Shown here: positions 18,568 through 26,800 of the stretch, in pieces | Layout: the number at the start of each line of letters is the position of its first letter | Position numbering within the stretch: the first letter of the stretch is position 1 | Assembly: GCF_001634885.1 (NCBI RefSeq) | Contig: NZ_LWEX01000607.1 | Span: 1 to 37,981, forward strand | Direction of reading: 5' to 3' | Length of the DNA stretch: 37,981 nt | From: Sulfitobacter sp. HI0040 | GTDB lineage: Bacteria; Pseudomonadota; Alphaproteobacteria; Rhodobacterales; Rhodobacteraceae | Position numbers and translations under genes: made by a program | The notes under the pieces: model-generated | The model's input: only the letters and a program-made list of their open reading frames with translations | Told to the model about the DNA's origin: nothing | Database searches by the model: none

Positions 18568-19821
18568 TCAGGGACCCAACGCCGCCATCAGTCTTTCCTT
18601 TTCGCCACGGTCGTCGGGCCGGGAGATGGCTTCGGCCAGTTCCTCCAGCGAGGCGATGGAATGACCCGCGCGGAAACTGTCCACATGCGGCAGCATGGCG
18701 CGGATGCCGGCCGCCTTGGGGGCGAACCCGTCCCATCGCAGCAAGGGATTGATCCAGATGAGCCGCCGGGCCGTCAGTTGCAGCCGTTGCATCTGACGGG
18801 CCAGATCATCGGGCGCATCGCGGTCGAGGCCATCGGTGATCAAAAGCACGACGGCGCCCTGCCCCATGACGCGGCGGGACCAATCGCGGTTGAAGGCCTC
18901 GATGGAGGCGCCGATGCGGGTGCCGCCTTCCCAGTCCTGTGCCTGCGCCCCGGCGGCCGCCAGCGCCGCGTCGACATCCCGCGTCGCGAGGTGGCGGGTG
19001 ATGTTGGTCAGGCGCGTGCCGAAGGTAAAGGCATGGACCTGCGCCCAACCCGCGCCCCGGGCATTGGCCACCGCGTGCAGGAAATGCAGGACCGTCCGGC
19101 TGTACTGGCTCATCGACCCAGAAATATCGCACAGCACCACGAGGTTGGGATAGCGCTCCCGCGGTTTCTTGCGCGCAAGGCTCTGCATCTCGCCCCCGCG
19201 TTTCAGCGCGGCGCGCAGGCTGCGCGCGGCATCGATGCGCCCCTGCGGCGCGATCTGGCTGCGGCGTGAAGGCAGCGGGCGTATGGGCAGGGTCAGGCGC
19301 GAAAGCATGCGCCGGGCCTCGGCCATTTCGGCGATGGTCATCTGTTCGAAGTCGAGACTGCGCAGACGTTCGGAGGTCGACGCCGTGAGGCTTGCATCCA
19401 CCTCGATCAGCGCATCCTCTTCGGGGGTTTGCTCATCTTCGGGGCGCGGGGCCTCGGCCCCGTCCAGCAGGGCCTCGGCGGCGCGTTTTTCCGCGGCCTG
19501 CGCCGGGCGGTCCTCCTGCACGCCGCGAATGGCGGGGAGCATGGCGGCCATCATATGTTCAAGGTAGCGCGGATCGCGCCAGTAGAGACGGAACAACTGG
19601 GCGAAGACGCGGGCATGTTCGGGGCGGTTCACGAAACAGGCATGCAAGGTCCAGTAGAAATCCCGCCGTTCGGTGAAGCCCGCCGCCTCCACCGCGCGGA
19701 TCGCGTCGATCACCCGGCCCGGCCCGATAGGCAGCCCCGCCCGGCGCAACGCGCGCGCGAAATGGGTGATATTGCCCGCAAGCTTGGGGTCATCGGGCAG
19801 CTCGAGTTGCTTGCCTTCCAT
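18568..19821 (-). CDS. VWA domain protein, CoxE-like
   Basis: Cytoplasmic 417-residue protein with an N-terminal helical region (ITHFARALRRAGLPIGPGRV) typical of CoxE-type proteins. It has an acidic middle (EDEQTPEEDALIEVD) and a C-terminal von Willebrand A domain. The metal-ion-dependent adhesion site begins DISGSMS (D232, S234, S236). Such proteins pair with MoxR ATPases to remodel or insert metal cofactors in a partner enzyme; no target enzyme is adjacent. The ATG at 19821 lacks a Shine-Dalgarno sequence and sits just after an 8-bp hairpin in the transcript. An alternative, shorter start cannot be excluded. Confidence 0.9.
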   Translation of the reverse strand: MEGKQLELPDDPKLAGNITHFARALRRAGLPIGPGRVIDAIRAVEAAGFTERRDFYWTLHACFVNRPEHARVFAQLFRLYWRDPRYLEHMMAAMLPAIRGVQEDRPAQAAEKRAAEALLDGAEAPRPEDEQTPEEDALIEVDASLTASTSERLRSLDFEQMTIAEMAEARRMLSRLTLPIRPLPSRRSQIAPQGRIDAARSLRAALKRGGEMQSLARKKPRERYPNLVVLCDISGSMSQYSRTVLHFLHAVANARGAGWAQVHAFTFGTRLTNITRHLATRDVDAALAAAGAQAQDWEGGTRIGASIEAFNRDWSRRVMGQGAVVLLITDGLDRDAPDDLARQMQRLQLTARRLIWINPLLRWDGFAPKAAGIRAMLPHVDSFRAGHSIASLEELAEAISRPDDRGEKERLMAALGP

Positions 19822-19834
19822 GCGCGGTCAGCGC

Positions 19835-19884
19835 CCGGGGGCCGTCTGCCCCCGGACCCCCGAGGATTTCATGCCATTTGGAAG
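19835..19884 (-). repeat. Dispersed repeat copy C with GC-rich hairpin
   Basis: CCGGGGGC, loop CGTCT, GCCCCCGG (19835-19855) form a perfect 8-bp stem. It is followed by GGACCCCCGAGGATTT and then GCCATTTGGAAG (19873-19884). The last part matches copies A and B in the purL leader. The unit lies between the MoxR stop and the VWA start, inside a probable operon. Confidence 0.65.
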
Positions 19885-19886
19885 CA

Positions 19887-20795
19887 TCAGGCCGGTTCCA
19901 GGCTGGCACGGGCCTGATCGAGGATCCGCTTGGCTTCGGAGCCATGCAGCTTCGCGATGTCATCCTGATATTTGAGGATCGCGCCAAGGGTATCGGCGAT
20001 GACCTCGGGGCTGAGGCTCACAACATCCAGCGCTAGCAGGCATTTCGCCCAGTCGATGGTTTCGGCAACGCCGGGTTTCTTGAACAGATCCTCCGTCCGC
20101 AACCGCTGGACGAAGGCCACGACCTCGCGGCTGAGTGCCTCCGCCGCTTCGGGCGCACGGGCCGAGAGGATCTCCATCTCCCGGTCGAAACCGGGGTAGT
20201 CCACCCAGTGGTAGAGGCACCGGCGCTTGAGCGCGTCGTGAACTTCGCGGGTGCGGTTGGAGGTGAGCACAACGATGGGCGGTTCGGGCGCGGCGATGGT
20301 GCCGAGTTCCGGGATCGTGACCTGAAAATCGCCCAGCGCCTCCAGCAGGAACGCCTCGAACGGGGCATCGGTGCGGTCCAGCTCATCGATGAGCAGCACG
20401 GGCGGGCCCGAAGCATCGGGGCGCAGGGCCTGCAAAAGGGGGCGTTCGATGAGAAAATCTTCGGAAAAAAGCTCGGCGTTGAGCGCCGCGCGGTCGGCAG
20501 CGCCCGTGGCTTCCGCCGTGCGGATGGCCACCATCTGGGCGGGGAAATTCCATTCGTAGACGGCAGACCCGGCATCGAGGCCTTCGTAGCATTGCAGCCG
20601 GATCAGCCTGCGGCCCAGCCCCGCGGCGAGCGCCTTGGCGATCTCGGTCTTGCCGACGCCGGCCTCCCCTTCGAGGAAGAGCGGCCGCCCCAGTCTGAGA
20701 GACAGGAAAACGACGGTGCCCAGCGCGCGGTCGCAGACGTAGCCCTGCCCCGCCAGCATGTCCTGCACGGCATCGATGGAGGAGATGTCTTTCAT
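19887..20795 (-). CDS. MoxR-family AAA+ ATPase
   Basis: AAA+ ATPase of 302 residues, a chaperone-like partner of VWA proteins. Walker A is GEAGVGKT at residues 43-50, Walker B LLIDE at 134-138 and sensor 1 LTSNR at 177-181. The lid domain follows (DYPGFDREMEILSARAPEA). I chose the ATG at 20795 (MKDISS) because AAGGAGC stands 6-7 bases upstream; a frame from 20819 adds 8 residues without support. It is upstream of the CoxE-like VWA gene on the same strand, the usual MoxR-VWA pair. Divergent from the glycosyltransferase cluster. Confidence 0.93.
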   Translation of the reverse strand: MKDISSIDAVQDMLAGQGYVCDRALGTVVFLSLRLGRPLFLEGEAGVGKTEIAKALAAGLGRRLIRLQCYEGLDAGSAVYEWNFPAQMVAIRTAEATGAADRAALNAELFSEDFLIERPLLQALRPDASGPPVLLIDELDRTDAPFEAFLLEALGDFQVTIPELGTIAAPEPPIVVLTSNRTREVHDALKRRCLYHWVDYPGFDREMEILSARAPEAAEALSREVVAFVQRLRTEDLFKKPGVAETIDWAKCLLALDVVSLSPEVIADTLGAILKYQDDIAKLHGSEAKRILDQARASLEPA

Positions 20796-20896
20796 GGGCG
20801 CTCCTTTGGTTCCGGGCAAGGGTGCATCCCTGCCCCCTCAGGTCAAGCGGCCACATGCGGATATGTCACGCAACCTCGACCAAAGGCGGGTGTCGA

Positions 20897-20925
20897 TTGA
20901 CGCGATTCGCCCCCGCTGGCATATT
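20897..20925 (+). promoter_or_regulatory. Probable promoter of the glycan cluster
   Basis: TTGACG (20897-20902), 17 bases, then CATATT (20920-20925). Five of six and four of six consensus matches at ideal spacing. It is the only good candidate in the 233-base gap before the first glycosyltransferase. Confidence 0.55.
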
Positions 20926-20981
20926 CCGGCAGCAAAAGAACAAGGTGCGGGCCATGGGACCCACACCCCCCGGAGGCGGAC

Positions 20982-21026
20982 ATGAGTAAGACATCAGGCA
21001 GCGCGTCGGCGCGGGGGTCCGGCTGA
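20982..21026 (+). CDS. 14-codon leader ORF (MSKTSGSASARGSG)
   Basis: A tiny reading frame begins with ATG at 20982, preceded by GGAGG at 20972-20976, a strong Shine-Dalgarno sequence. It ends with TGA at 21024-21026, one base before the ATG of the glycosyltransferase, which has no good ribosome binding site of its own. The plausible role is translational coupling of the downstream gene. The peptide itself is Ser/Gly/Ala rich and resembles nothing I know. Confidence 0.45.
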   Translation: MSKTSGSASARGSG

Positions 21027-21027
21027 G

Positions 21028-22068
21028 ATGCACGTGACGGCTGTGACCTGCGTCAAGAACGAGGGGCCGTTCCTGCTGGAATGGATCGCCTACAACCGGC
21101 TGATCGGCGTGACGGACTTTCTGTTCTACTCGAACGACTGCACCGATGCGACCGACCGGATGCTGGACCGCCTGCAGGATCACGGGATCGTCACGCATCT
21201 GCCCAACCCCGCGGATCCGGCGAAGAACCGCAGCCTGCAGATGCAGGCCCTGAAGGCCGCGCGCCGACATCCTCTCGTCAAGGGGGCCGATTGGGTCTGG
21301 ATTGCCGATGTGGACGAATTTCTGAACATCCATGTGGGCGATCACACGATCCCTGCGCTGATCAGGGCCTGCGGCGATCCGCAGGCGATTTCGGTCACCT
21401 TCCAGTTCTTCGCCAACGGCGGTGTCGAGCATTATGAGGACGCCCCGGTGATCGGGCAGTTCCTGCACAGTCACAATCCGGATGTCTGGGGCGGGCATAC
21501 GGCGATCGAGGTCAAGACCCTCGTGCGGCAGGATTTTCCGCTGAAGTATTTTGGCGCGCATCGCCCCTTTCATGACGACGACGGGATGCCGCGCCGGGAC
21601 CGGCCCGTCTGGACGGACGGTTCGGGCCGGACCGTCCCGCGTGCCTTCCGCCGCCGTGTGAACAAGCGCCGCATTCGCGCGTTTCCGGCCAAGGGCGCGC
21701 GCGACTTCGCCACGCTCAACCACTATGCGCTGCGCTCGTTGGACAGCTATCTGGTCAAGAACGACCGGGGCGATGTGAACCGCGAACACCGCGCCTTCGA
21801 TGACACCTATTGGCGCGAGCGCAACGACGCGGCGTTTCACGATCCATCCATCCTGCGCCATATGAATGCGCTGCGGGCAGAGATCGACGCGCTCAAGGCG
21901 CTGGAGGGTGTGGCAGAGCTTCACGAGCAGGCGGTAGCGGCGCATCGGGCGCGGCTTCAGGCCCTGATGGAGCAGGAAAGCTACCGTGCCATGCGCCGCC
22001 AGCTGCAAAACGCAAGCCCCTACCCCCCGGCGGAAGCAGCGCTGATCGCCGAACTCGGTCTGGCATGA
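21028..22068 (+). CDS. Family 2-type glycosyltransferase (Glyco_tranf_2_4)
   Basis: Predicted soluble glycosyltransferase of 346 residues with a GT-A fold. The nucleotide-sugar binding start VTCVKNEGPFLLEWIAYNRLIGV is at residues 6-28. FYSNDCTDATDRMLDRL follows. The DXD-type metal motif is DVDEF (D94-F98). The conserved NHYALRSLDSYLVKNDRG segment near residue 230 is shared with the other two glycosyltransferases of this cluster. No membrane segment is seen, and donor and acceptor are unknown. It is the first gene of the cluster and its stop overlaps the next start (ATGA). Confidence 0.9.
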   Translation: MHVTAVTCVKNEGPFLLEWIAYNRLIGVTDFLFYSNDCTDATDRMLDRLQDHGIVTHLPNPADPAKNRSLQMQALKAARRHPLVKGADWVWIADVDEFLNIHVGDHTIPALIRACGDPQAISVTFQFFANGGVEHYEDAPVIGQFLHSHNPDVWGGHTAIEVKTLVRQDFPLKYFGAHRPFHDDDGMPRRDRPVWTDGSGRTVPRAFRRRVNKRRIRAFPAKGARDFATLNHYALRSLDSYLVKNDRGDVNREHRAFDDTYWRERNDAAFHDPSILRHMNALRAEIDALKALEGVAELHEQAVAAHRARLQALMEQESYRAMRRQLQNASPYPPAEAALIAELGLA

Positions 22069-22703
22069 GCCGTTTACGGGTCATCAACCTCGGCCTGCCA
22101 AAAACCGGCACCACGACGCTGTCGCGCGCCCTGCGCCGGGCCGGTCTGCACGTGGCCGACTGGCGCATACATGACCGCCAGACCAAGCGGGACGATATCA
22201 AGGGCAAACTGGTAGGCCAGATCTTCTACCGCGATTATTTCGAAACCGGCGATCCGCTGGCCCGGTTGAAGGAGTTCGACGCCGTGACAGAGATGAACGC
22301 GCTGCGGCCCGACAACAACTTCTGGCCGCAGACGGATTTCGGCCTGATTGACGCGCTTGAGCGGCACCATCCGGGCGTGCGGTTCGTGCTGTCGCGCCGG
22401 GATCCCGAGGCCACGGCCCGCAGCATGATGAACTGGGGCAACCTTGGCGAAAAACGCCTGCCCGACAACGATGTGCCCGGATTGCCGCGCGGGTTTGGCG
22501 GCTCCGTCTCCGACCTCATGCGCTGGATCGAGGGGCATCATGCCTTTTGCAGGCGCGTCTTCGCGGGCAAGGGCAACTTCATGGAGTACGATCCGGCGGA
22601 CCCGGAGATTCGGGTGAAGCTGGGCGGGTTCCTCGGGATCGAGATGCCGTGGTGGGGGCGTGCCAACGCGCGCCGCCCCGCGCCCGAGCGGGAGGCCGGC
22701 TGA
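22065..22703 (+). CDS. Sulfotransferase family protein
   Basis: Predicted PAPS-dependent sulfotransferase of 212 residues. The 5'-phosphosulfate binding loop is intact at the N terminus: LGLPKTGTTTLSRALRRAG. The 3'-phosphate binding region is probably FVLSRRDPEATARSMMNW. It may sulfate a glycan made by the neighbouring glycosyltransferases, which is inference from context. The ATG at 22065 overlaps the stop of the previous gene by 4 bases, and a longer frame starting at 21810 lies inside that gene. The protein is short for the family but looks complete. Confidence 0.85.
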   Translation: MSRLRVINLGLPKTGTTTLSRALRRAGLHVADWRIHDRQTKRDDIKGKLVGQIFYRDYFETGDPLARLKEFDAVTEMNALRPDNNFWPQTDFGLIDALERHHPGVRFVLSRRDPEATARSMMNWGNLGEKRLPDNDVPGLPRGFGGSVSDLMRWIEGHHAFCRRVFAGKGNFMEYDPADPEIRVKLGGFLGIEMPWWGRANARRPAPEREAG

Positions 22704-22704
22704 C

Positions 22705-24918
22705 ATGCGCTTTACACTCGATATCGGGCCGGGCCGTCATTCTGGTGAAACGGCGGCGCCTTTCCCGGGCGACAGGCTGATCTGGGCCTGCCGGGATCTG
22801 GCCCGGGCGGATGCCGAACAGCTACAGGCGGGCATCACGACCCCGACCGCGCAGGCGGCATTGGCGGATGAAATCGCAGGGCAGATGGAAGCATTGGCGG
22901 CGCAGGCCGGGGCGGAAGGCGTGGCCCTTTCCGTGCCCACCCTCGCCCGCGCGCTTTGCCTGCCGGAGGAGATCGCCCGGCTGAAAGCACTGCTGGACCG
23001 CGTCGGGCGCGATGTCACGATCCAGATGCCGCTGCAGCACCAGTCCCGCGCTCTGGCCCAGCACTATGCCGCGCAGGTGATGGCGGGGCGGCTGTCGTCT
23101 CTCGAGACCGAGCTTTCGTTGTTGGCGCAGCCGCAGTGGTGGGACGCGGCGCTTTCATATGAAGCGCGTTCCAAGGCTGGACCCATGACCGACACGCAGG
23201 CCCCGCCCTTCTGGCTGGATTACACACGTCTGCACTCCCTCTGGGCCGATGTTTTTGGGGCGGGATCAATCACCCTCTGCCCCGCAGAGGACCCTGAAGA
23301 ATCCCCACCGTCGGCAGCGACATTGACGCGCGCGCGTCTCTTCAACGGGGTTCTGACCCGCTACATGGAGGTCACGCGCGCCATCGTGCCGCAGGACCTG
23401 TGGCGCAGCATGCTGGATGACATGGCGGTCGCCGCACCGCCGCTTGACCCCGGTGCGCTTTCACCGCTGGCTCGCTATTTCGAGGCGGAGAACGCAAAGC
23501 TCATCGCAGCCTGTCCGGCGCTGGCCGAAGCCTTGCGCCCGCCCTCGGTCGCGCCCGACTGGCAGGAAGCGGACCCCCTCTTTGGCTTCCGCGCCACGCA
23601 ATACCTGACGGCGTTTCATTTCCGCATCCGCAAACATGCCACGCCGATTGTCGAGTTGCGCGAAACCGCTGCCAAGGCACGCGATGCGCAGGAGACATTC
23701 GACAGGCTGCTGTCGCCCGAGGGCCTCGACGCCGCGCAGGCGGAGGCGACGCGGCAATTGCGGGAGGTCGTACGCGGCAAATACGATGACGTCATGGCCG
23801 GCACGATCCGCCCCCACAACGACCTGGGCGCGGTGAACGAAGAGGATAGCGCCGCCCCCTATCCGCCCGCCCCTCCGCGCAACCTGCCCGGGGACAGCAC
23901 GGGCAACGTGATCGTGGGCTGCATGAAGAACGAAGCACCCTATATCGTCGAATGGGTGGCCTATCACCGGGCCATCGGGGTGGATAACTTCCTGATCTAC
24001 ACCAACGGCTGCGAAGACGGGACATCCGAACTGCTGGACAGGCTGCAGGAAATGGGCGTCCTGCAGCACCGCAACAACGATGACTGGAAAGGCAATTCGC
24101 CCCAGCAGCATGCGTTGAACCAATCCCTGAAGGAGCCGGTCATCCGCAACGCGGAGTGGATCATTCACATCGACGTGGATGAATTCATGAACGTACGCAC
24201 CGGCGATGGCACGCTGGAAGCACTCTTCGCCGCCGTGCCGGATGCCACGAATATCGCGATGACTTGGCGGCTTTTCGGCCATGACGGGGTGACCGAGTTG
24301 AACGACGATTTCGTCATCGATCAATTTGAATCCTGTGCGCCGAAGTTCTGCCCCAAGCCCCATACCGTCTGGGGGTTCAAGACGATGTTCCGCAACATCG
24401 GGGCCTATGAAAAGATTTCCTGCCACCGGCCCAACAAGCTGCGGGAGGATTTCGCGGACCGGGTCAAATGGGTCAACGGTTCGGGCAAGGACATCACGAA
24501 GGCCGTGGCGCAGAAGGGCTGGCGGTCATCGAAGAAGAGCATCGGCTACGATCTTTTGCAACTCAATCACTACGCGCTGCGATCTGCCGAATCTTTCCTG
24601 ATCAAGCGGCAGAGGGGGCGCGCGCTGCACGTGGATCGTTCCATCGGGCTCAACTACTGGATCCGGATGGATTGGTGCGACTACCGCGATGTGACGATCA
24701 AGCGAAACGTCCCGCGCCTGCGCGCGGAATACGACCGGCTGCTCGCGGACCCGGAACTGGCGCGCTGGCACCGGCACGGGATGGAATGGCACCGGGCCAA
24801 GGCCCGCGAATTGCGCGCCAAGCCCGAGTTTCACGAACTCTACACACAGGCGCTTGCCGTCGACCTCAATGAAACGGAGCGCGTGGCCTATGCACTCGCG
24901 CTGGATCTGGAGACATGA
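22705..24918 (+). CDS. Degenerate sulfotransferase-like domain fused to a family 2-type glycosyltransferase
   Basis: A 737-residue protein. Residues from about 401 (NVIVGCMKNEAPYIVEWVAY) form a glycosyltransferase of the same type as its neighbours, with DVDEF at 490-494 and NHYALRSAESFLIKRQRGRA later. Residues 1 to about 230 follow the outline of roseobacter sulfotransferase-like proteins: an IGP start, a strand like GVALSVPTLAR, a QMPLQHQSRALAQHYAAQVM helix, then YTRLHSLWADVFGAGSITL. However, the expected KTGTT loop reads RHSGETA, so binding of PAPS is doubtful. Residues 240-395 are helical and unassigned. The ATG at 22705 follows the previous stop by one base; a start at 22660 lies inside the previous gene. 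Confidence 0.82.
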   Translation: MRFTLDIGPGRHSGETAAPFPGDRLIWACRDLARADAEQLQAGITTPTAQAALADEIAGQMEALAAQAGAEGVALSVPTLARALCLPEEIARLKALLDRVGRDVTIQMPLQHQSRALAQHYAAQVMAGRLSSLETELSLLAQPQWWDAALSYEARSKAGPMTDTQAPPFWLDYTRLHSLWADVFGAGSITLCPAEDPEESPPSAATLTRARLFNGVLTRYMEVTRAIVPQDLWRSMLDDMAVAAPPLDPGALSPLARYFEAENAKLIAACPALAEALRPPSVAPDWQEADPLFGFRATQYLTAFHFRIRKHATPIVELRETAAKARDAQETFDRLLSPEGLDAAQAEATRQLREVVRGKYDDVMAGTIRPHNDLGAVNEEDSAAPYPPAPPRNLPGDSTGNVIVGCMKNEAPYIVEWVAYHRAIGVDNFLIYTNGCEDGTSELLDRLQEMGVLQHRNNDDWKGNSPQQHALNQSLKEPVIRNAEWIIHIDVDEFMNVRTGDGTLEALFAAVPDATNIAMTWRLFGHDGVTELNDDFVIDQFESCAPKFCPKPHTVWGFKTMFRNIGAYEKISCHRPNKLREDFADRVKWVNGSGKDITKAVAQKGWRSSKKSIGYDLLQLNHYALRSAESFLIKRQRGRALHVDRSIGLNYWIRMDWCDYRDVTIKRNVPRLRAEYDRLLADPELARWHRHGMEWHRAKARELRAKPEFHELYTQALAVDLNETERVAYALALDLET

Positions 24919-25646
24919 GCATGGAAGAGGTTCAATCCCCGCAGGCACCGCAGCAAGCGCAGGCGAAATCCGACTTCATCGTCTCGAACGGCATAAAGTT
25001 TCCCAAGCAGAAGCCGTTCATCACCGGCAATGTGCGCGGTGCATTGCGCAAGGGCAGCTATGAAGCGCGGGAAGCGGCAGCGGCACAAAAGCTGATCATC
25101 GAGGATGACGTGGTCGTCGAACTGGGGGCCAGGCTGGACTATATGTCCACCCTCATCGCCACGAAGACCAAGCCCGCCCATGTCCACACATTCGAGGCCA
25201 ACCCCCAACTGATCCCCTACATCCGCTCGGTCCATGCCGCGAACGAGGTGGAGAACGTCACCCTGCATCACGCGATCCTCGGGCCACGCAAGGGCAAGGC
25301 GGATTTCTACGTGCGCGAAAGGTTCATCGTCTCGTCGCTGGCCCCCATCGAGGGGACGAACGTGATCTCGATAGAGCAGGTGGAAATGCGGAATGCCAAG
25401 ACCGTCTTCAAGGAGGTGAAGCCCACCGTGCTCGTCTGCGATATCGAGGGGGGAGAGGCCGACCTGATCCCCGCGATGGACCTGTCGAACCTGCGCGCCG
25501 CGATGATCGAACTGCACCCCCAGTGGATCGGTCCCGAAGGGGTGAACGCGGTCTTTTCGGCCTTCATTTCGGCGGGCATGGCCTATTGGTCGCGCGGTTC
25601 GCACGGCAAGGTGGTCTGCTTCCGCAGGAAATGGCCGGTCCGCTGA
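24915..25646 (+). CDS. FkbM-family methyltransferase
   Basis: Predicted S-adenosylmethionine-dependent methyltransferase of 243 residues, of the FkbM type common in polysaccharide clusters. VVELGARLDYMST is motif I, HTFEANPQLIPYI is the acidic motif II, and VLVCDIEGGEADLI is the later DIEG segment conserved in FkbM proteins. In motif I two glycines of the usual GxGxG are replaced (GARLD), so activity should not be assumed. The N-terminal 20 residues are Gln/Ala/Pro rich. The start overlaps the preceding stop by 4 bases. Confidence 0.87.
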   Translation: MSMEEVQSPQAPQQAQAKSDFIVSNGIKFPKQKPFITGNVRGALRKGSYEAREAAAAQKLIIEDDVVVELGARLDYMSTLIATKTKPAHVHTFEANPQLIPYIRSVHAANEVENVTLHHAILGPRKGKADFYVRERFIVSSLAPIEGTNVISIEQVEMRNAKTVFKEVKPTVLVCDIEGGEADLIPAMDLSNLRAAMIELHPQWIGPEGVNAVFSAFISAGMAYWSRGSHGKVVCFRRKWPVR

Positions 25647-26696
25647 ATGCGCGCCCTCGCCATTCTGACCGTCCGCAACGAAGCGGCGTTCCTGCTGGAA
25701 TGGCTGGCCCACCATCAGGCGGTGGGGTTTACCGATTTCCTCGTATTCTCAAATGATTGCACGGACGGGACAGATGCGCTGCTGGACCGGCTCGCAGCAC
25801 TCGGCCATCTCGTTCATCTGCGCAACGACGGGCCTTATGACAAGGGCGGCATCCAGTTCACCGCGCTGAAGGCCGCGGCAAAGACGGTTCTCCTGCAGCA
25901 AGCCGACTGGATCCTGCCGCTCGACGTCGATGAATTCGTCAATATTCATGTGGGGGACAGAACGCTGCCCGCCCTGCTGGCAGCGCTGCCGGAGGCGACG
26001 GCGATCACCCTGACGTGGCGGCTTTTCGGATCGGCGGGCAAGGTGCGCTATGCCGATGCGCCGGTCACCGAAACCTTTACCCGCTGCGCCCCGAAGGTGC
26101 TTTACTGGCCATGGCGCGCGGCGATGTTCAAAACGCTCTACCGCAATGACGGGACCTATCGCAAACCCGGTGTCCACCGGCCCCGCGATCCGGACTGCGA
26201 TGCGCTGGACACTGCCCGCTGGTACGACGGGCACGGGCGCGCCCTGCCCGACTTCTTTCGCACCAAGCGCATCTTTTCCACCTATGGTCGCGACAACTAC
26301 GGGCTTGCGCAGATCAATCATTATCCGCTGGGCGCGGTGGAATCCTATGTGCTGAAGGCAGACCGGGGGCGCGCCGTACATTCCGATGACATGCTGGATG
26401 CGGACTATTGGATCGAGCGCAATTTCAACACCGACGTTGACGACACCATTACAGGCCTTTCCCCCGCGATGCGCGCAAACCTCGCGGCGTTGAAGGCCGA
26501 TCCGGAGGTCGCGCGCCTGCATGAAGCCGCCGTGGCATGGCGCAAATCCCGCTTTGATGAGTTGATGTTGCAGGAACCCTTTCGCGCGCTCTTCGGCCGG
26601 TTGTTGCTGGCCGGGCCGACCCGCCCGGTGCCATTGGCGGCGGCACAGTTCATGTCAGCCTATGCCCGGCGCTCTCGTCGCGCCGAAGATGAATAG
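25647..26696 (+). CDS. Family 2-type glycosyltransferase (Glyco_tranf_2_4)
   Basis: Third glycosyltransferase of the cluster, 349 residues, closely patterned on the first: LAILTVRNEAAFLLEWLAHH at the start, FSNDCTDGTDALLDRL, and the metal motif DVDEF at 93-97 in WILPLDVDEFVNIHVGD. NHYPLGAVESYVLKADRGRA lies later. The ATG follows the preceding TGA with no gap. The similarity to the gene at 21028 suggests duplication within the cluster with divergence of acceptor or donor use. A 104-base, comparatively AT-rich gap follows. Confidence 0.9.
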   Translation: MRALAILTVRNEAAFLLEWLAHHQAVGFTDFLVFSNDCTDGTDALLDRLAALGHLVHLRNDGPYDKGGIQFTALKAAAKTVLLQQADWILPLDVDEFVNIHVGDRTLPALLAALPEATAITLTWRLFGSAGKVRYADAPVTETFTRCAPKVLYWPWRAAMFKTLYRNDGTYRKPGVHRPRDPDCDALDTARWYDGHGRALPDFFRTKRIFSTYGRDNYGLAQINHYPLGAVESYVLKADRGRAVHSDDMLDADYWIERNFNTDVDDTITGLSPAMRANLAALKADPEVARLHEAAVAWRKSRFDELMLQEPFRALFGRLLLAGPTRPVPLAAAQFMSAYARRSRRAEDE

Positions 26697-26758
26697 CTAG
26701 AATTTCACCAGATTTGTCCCCATTCTCGCCGTATTACGCAAATACTTCGGAAGGCGAA

Positions 26759-26790
26759 CCGCGCGCCCAAGCGCGGAGGTAGCTATGTGA
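26759..26790 (+). promoter_or_regulatory. Hairpin touching an SD in front of a start-stop (ATGTGA)
   Basis: CCGCGC (26759-26764) pairs with GCGCGG (26771-26776). The second arm runs into GGAGGT (26775-26780), which is correctly spaced for ATG at 26785. That ATG is followed at once by TGA. The next gene starts at 26801 with its own weaker SD (GAGGAA). The arrangement may be a minimal regulatory ORF or chance. Confidence 0.35.
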
Positions 26791-26800
26791 GGAAGCGGCA

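Noticed and set aside
18568-20795. MoxR-VWA pair as a carbon monoxide dehydrogenase (CoxD/CoxE) locus
   Set aside because: No molybdenum hydroxylase subunit or XdhC-type gene lies beside it, so a specific Cox role is not supported.
21810-22703. Longer sulfotransferase start at 21810
   Set aside because: The extra 85 residues lie inside the glycosyltransferase gene and are Arg/Gly-rich; the ATG at 22065 overlaps the stop and begins directly before the phosphosulfate loop.
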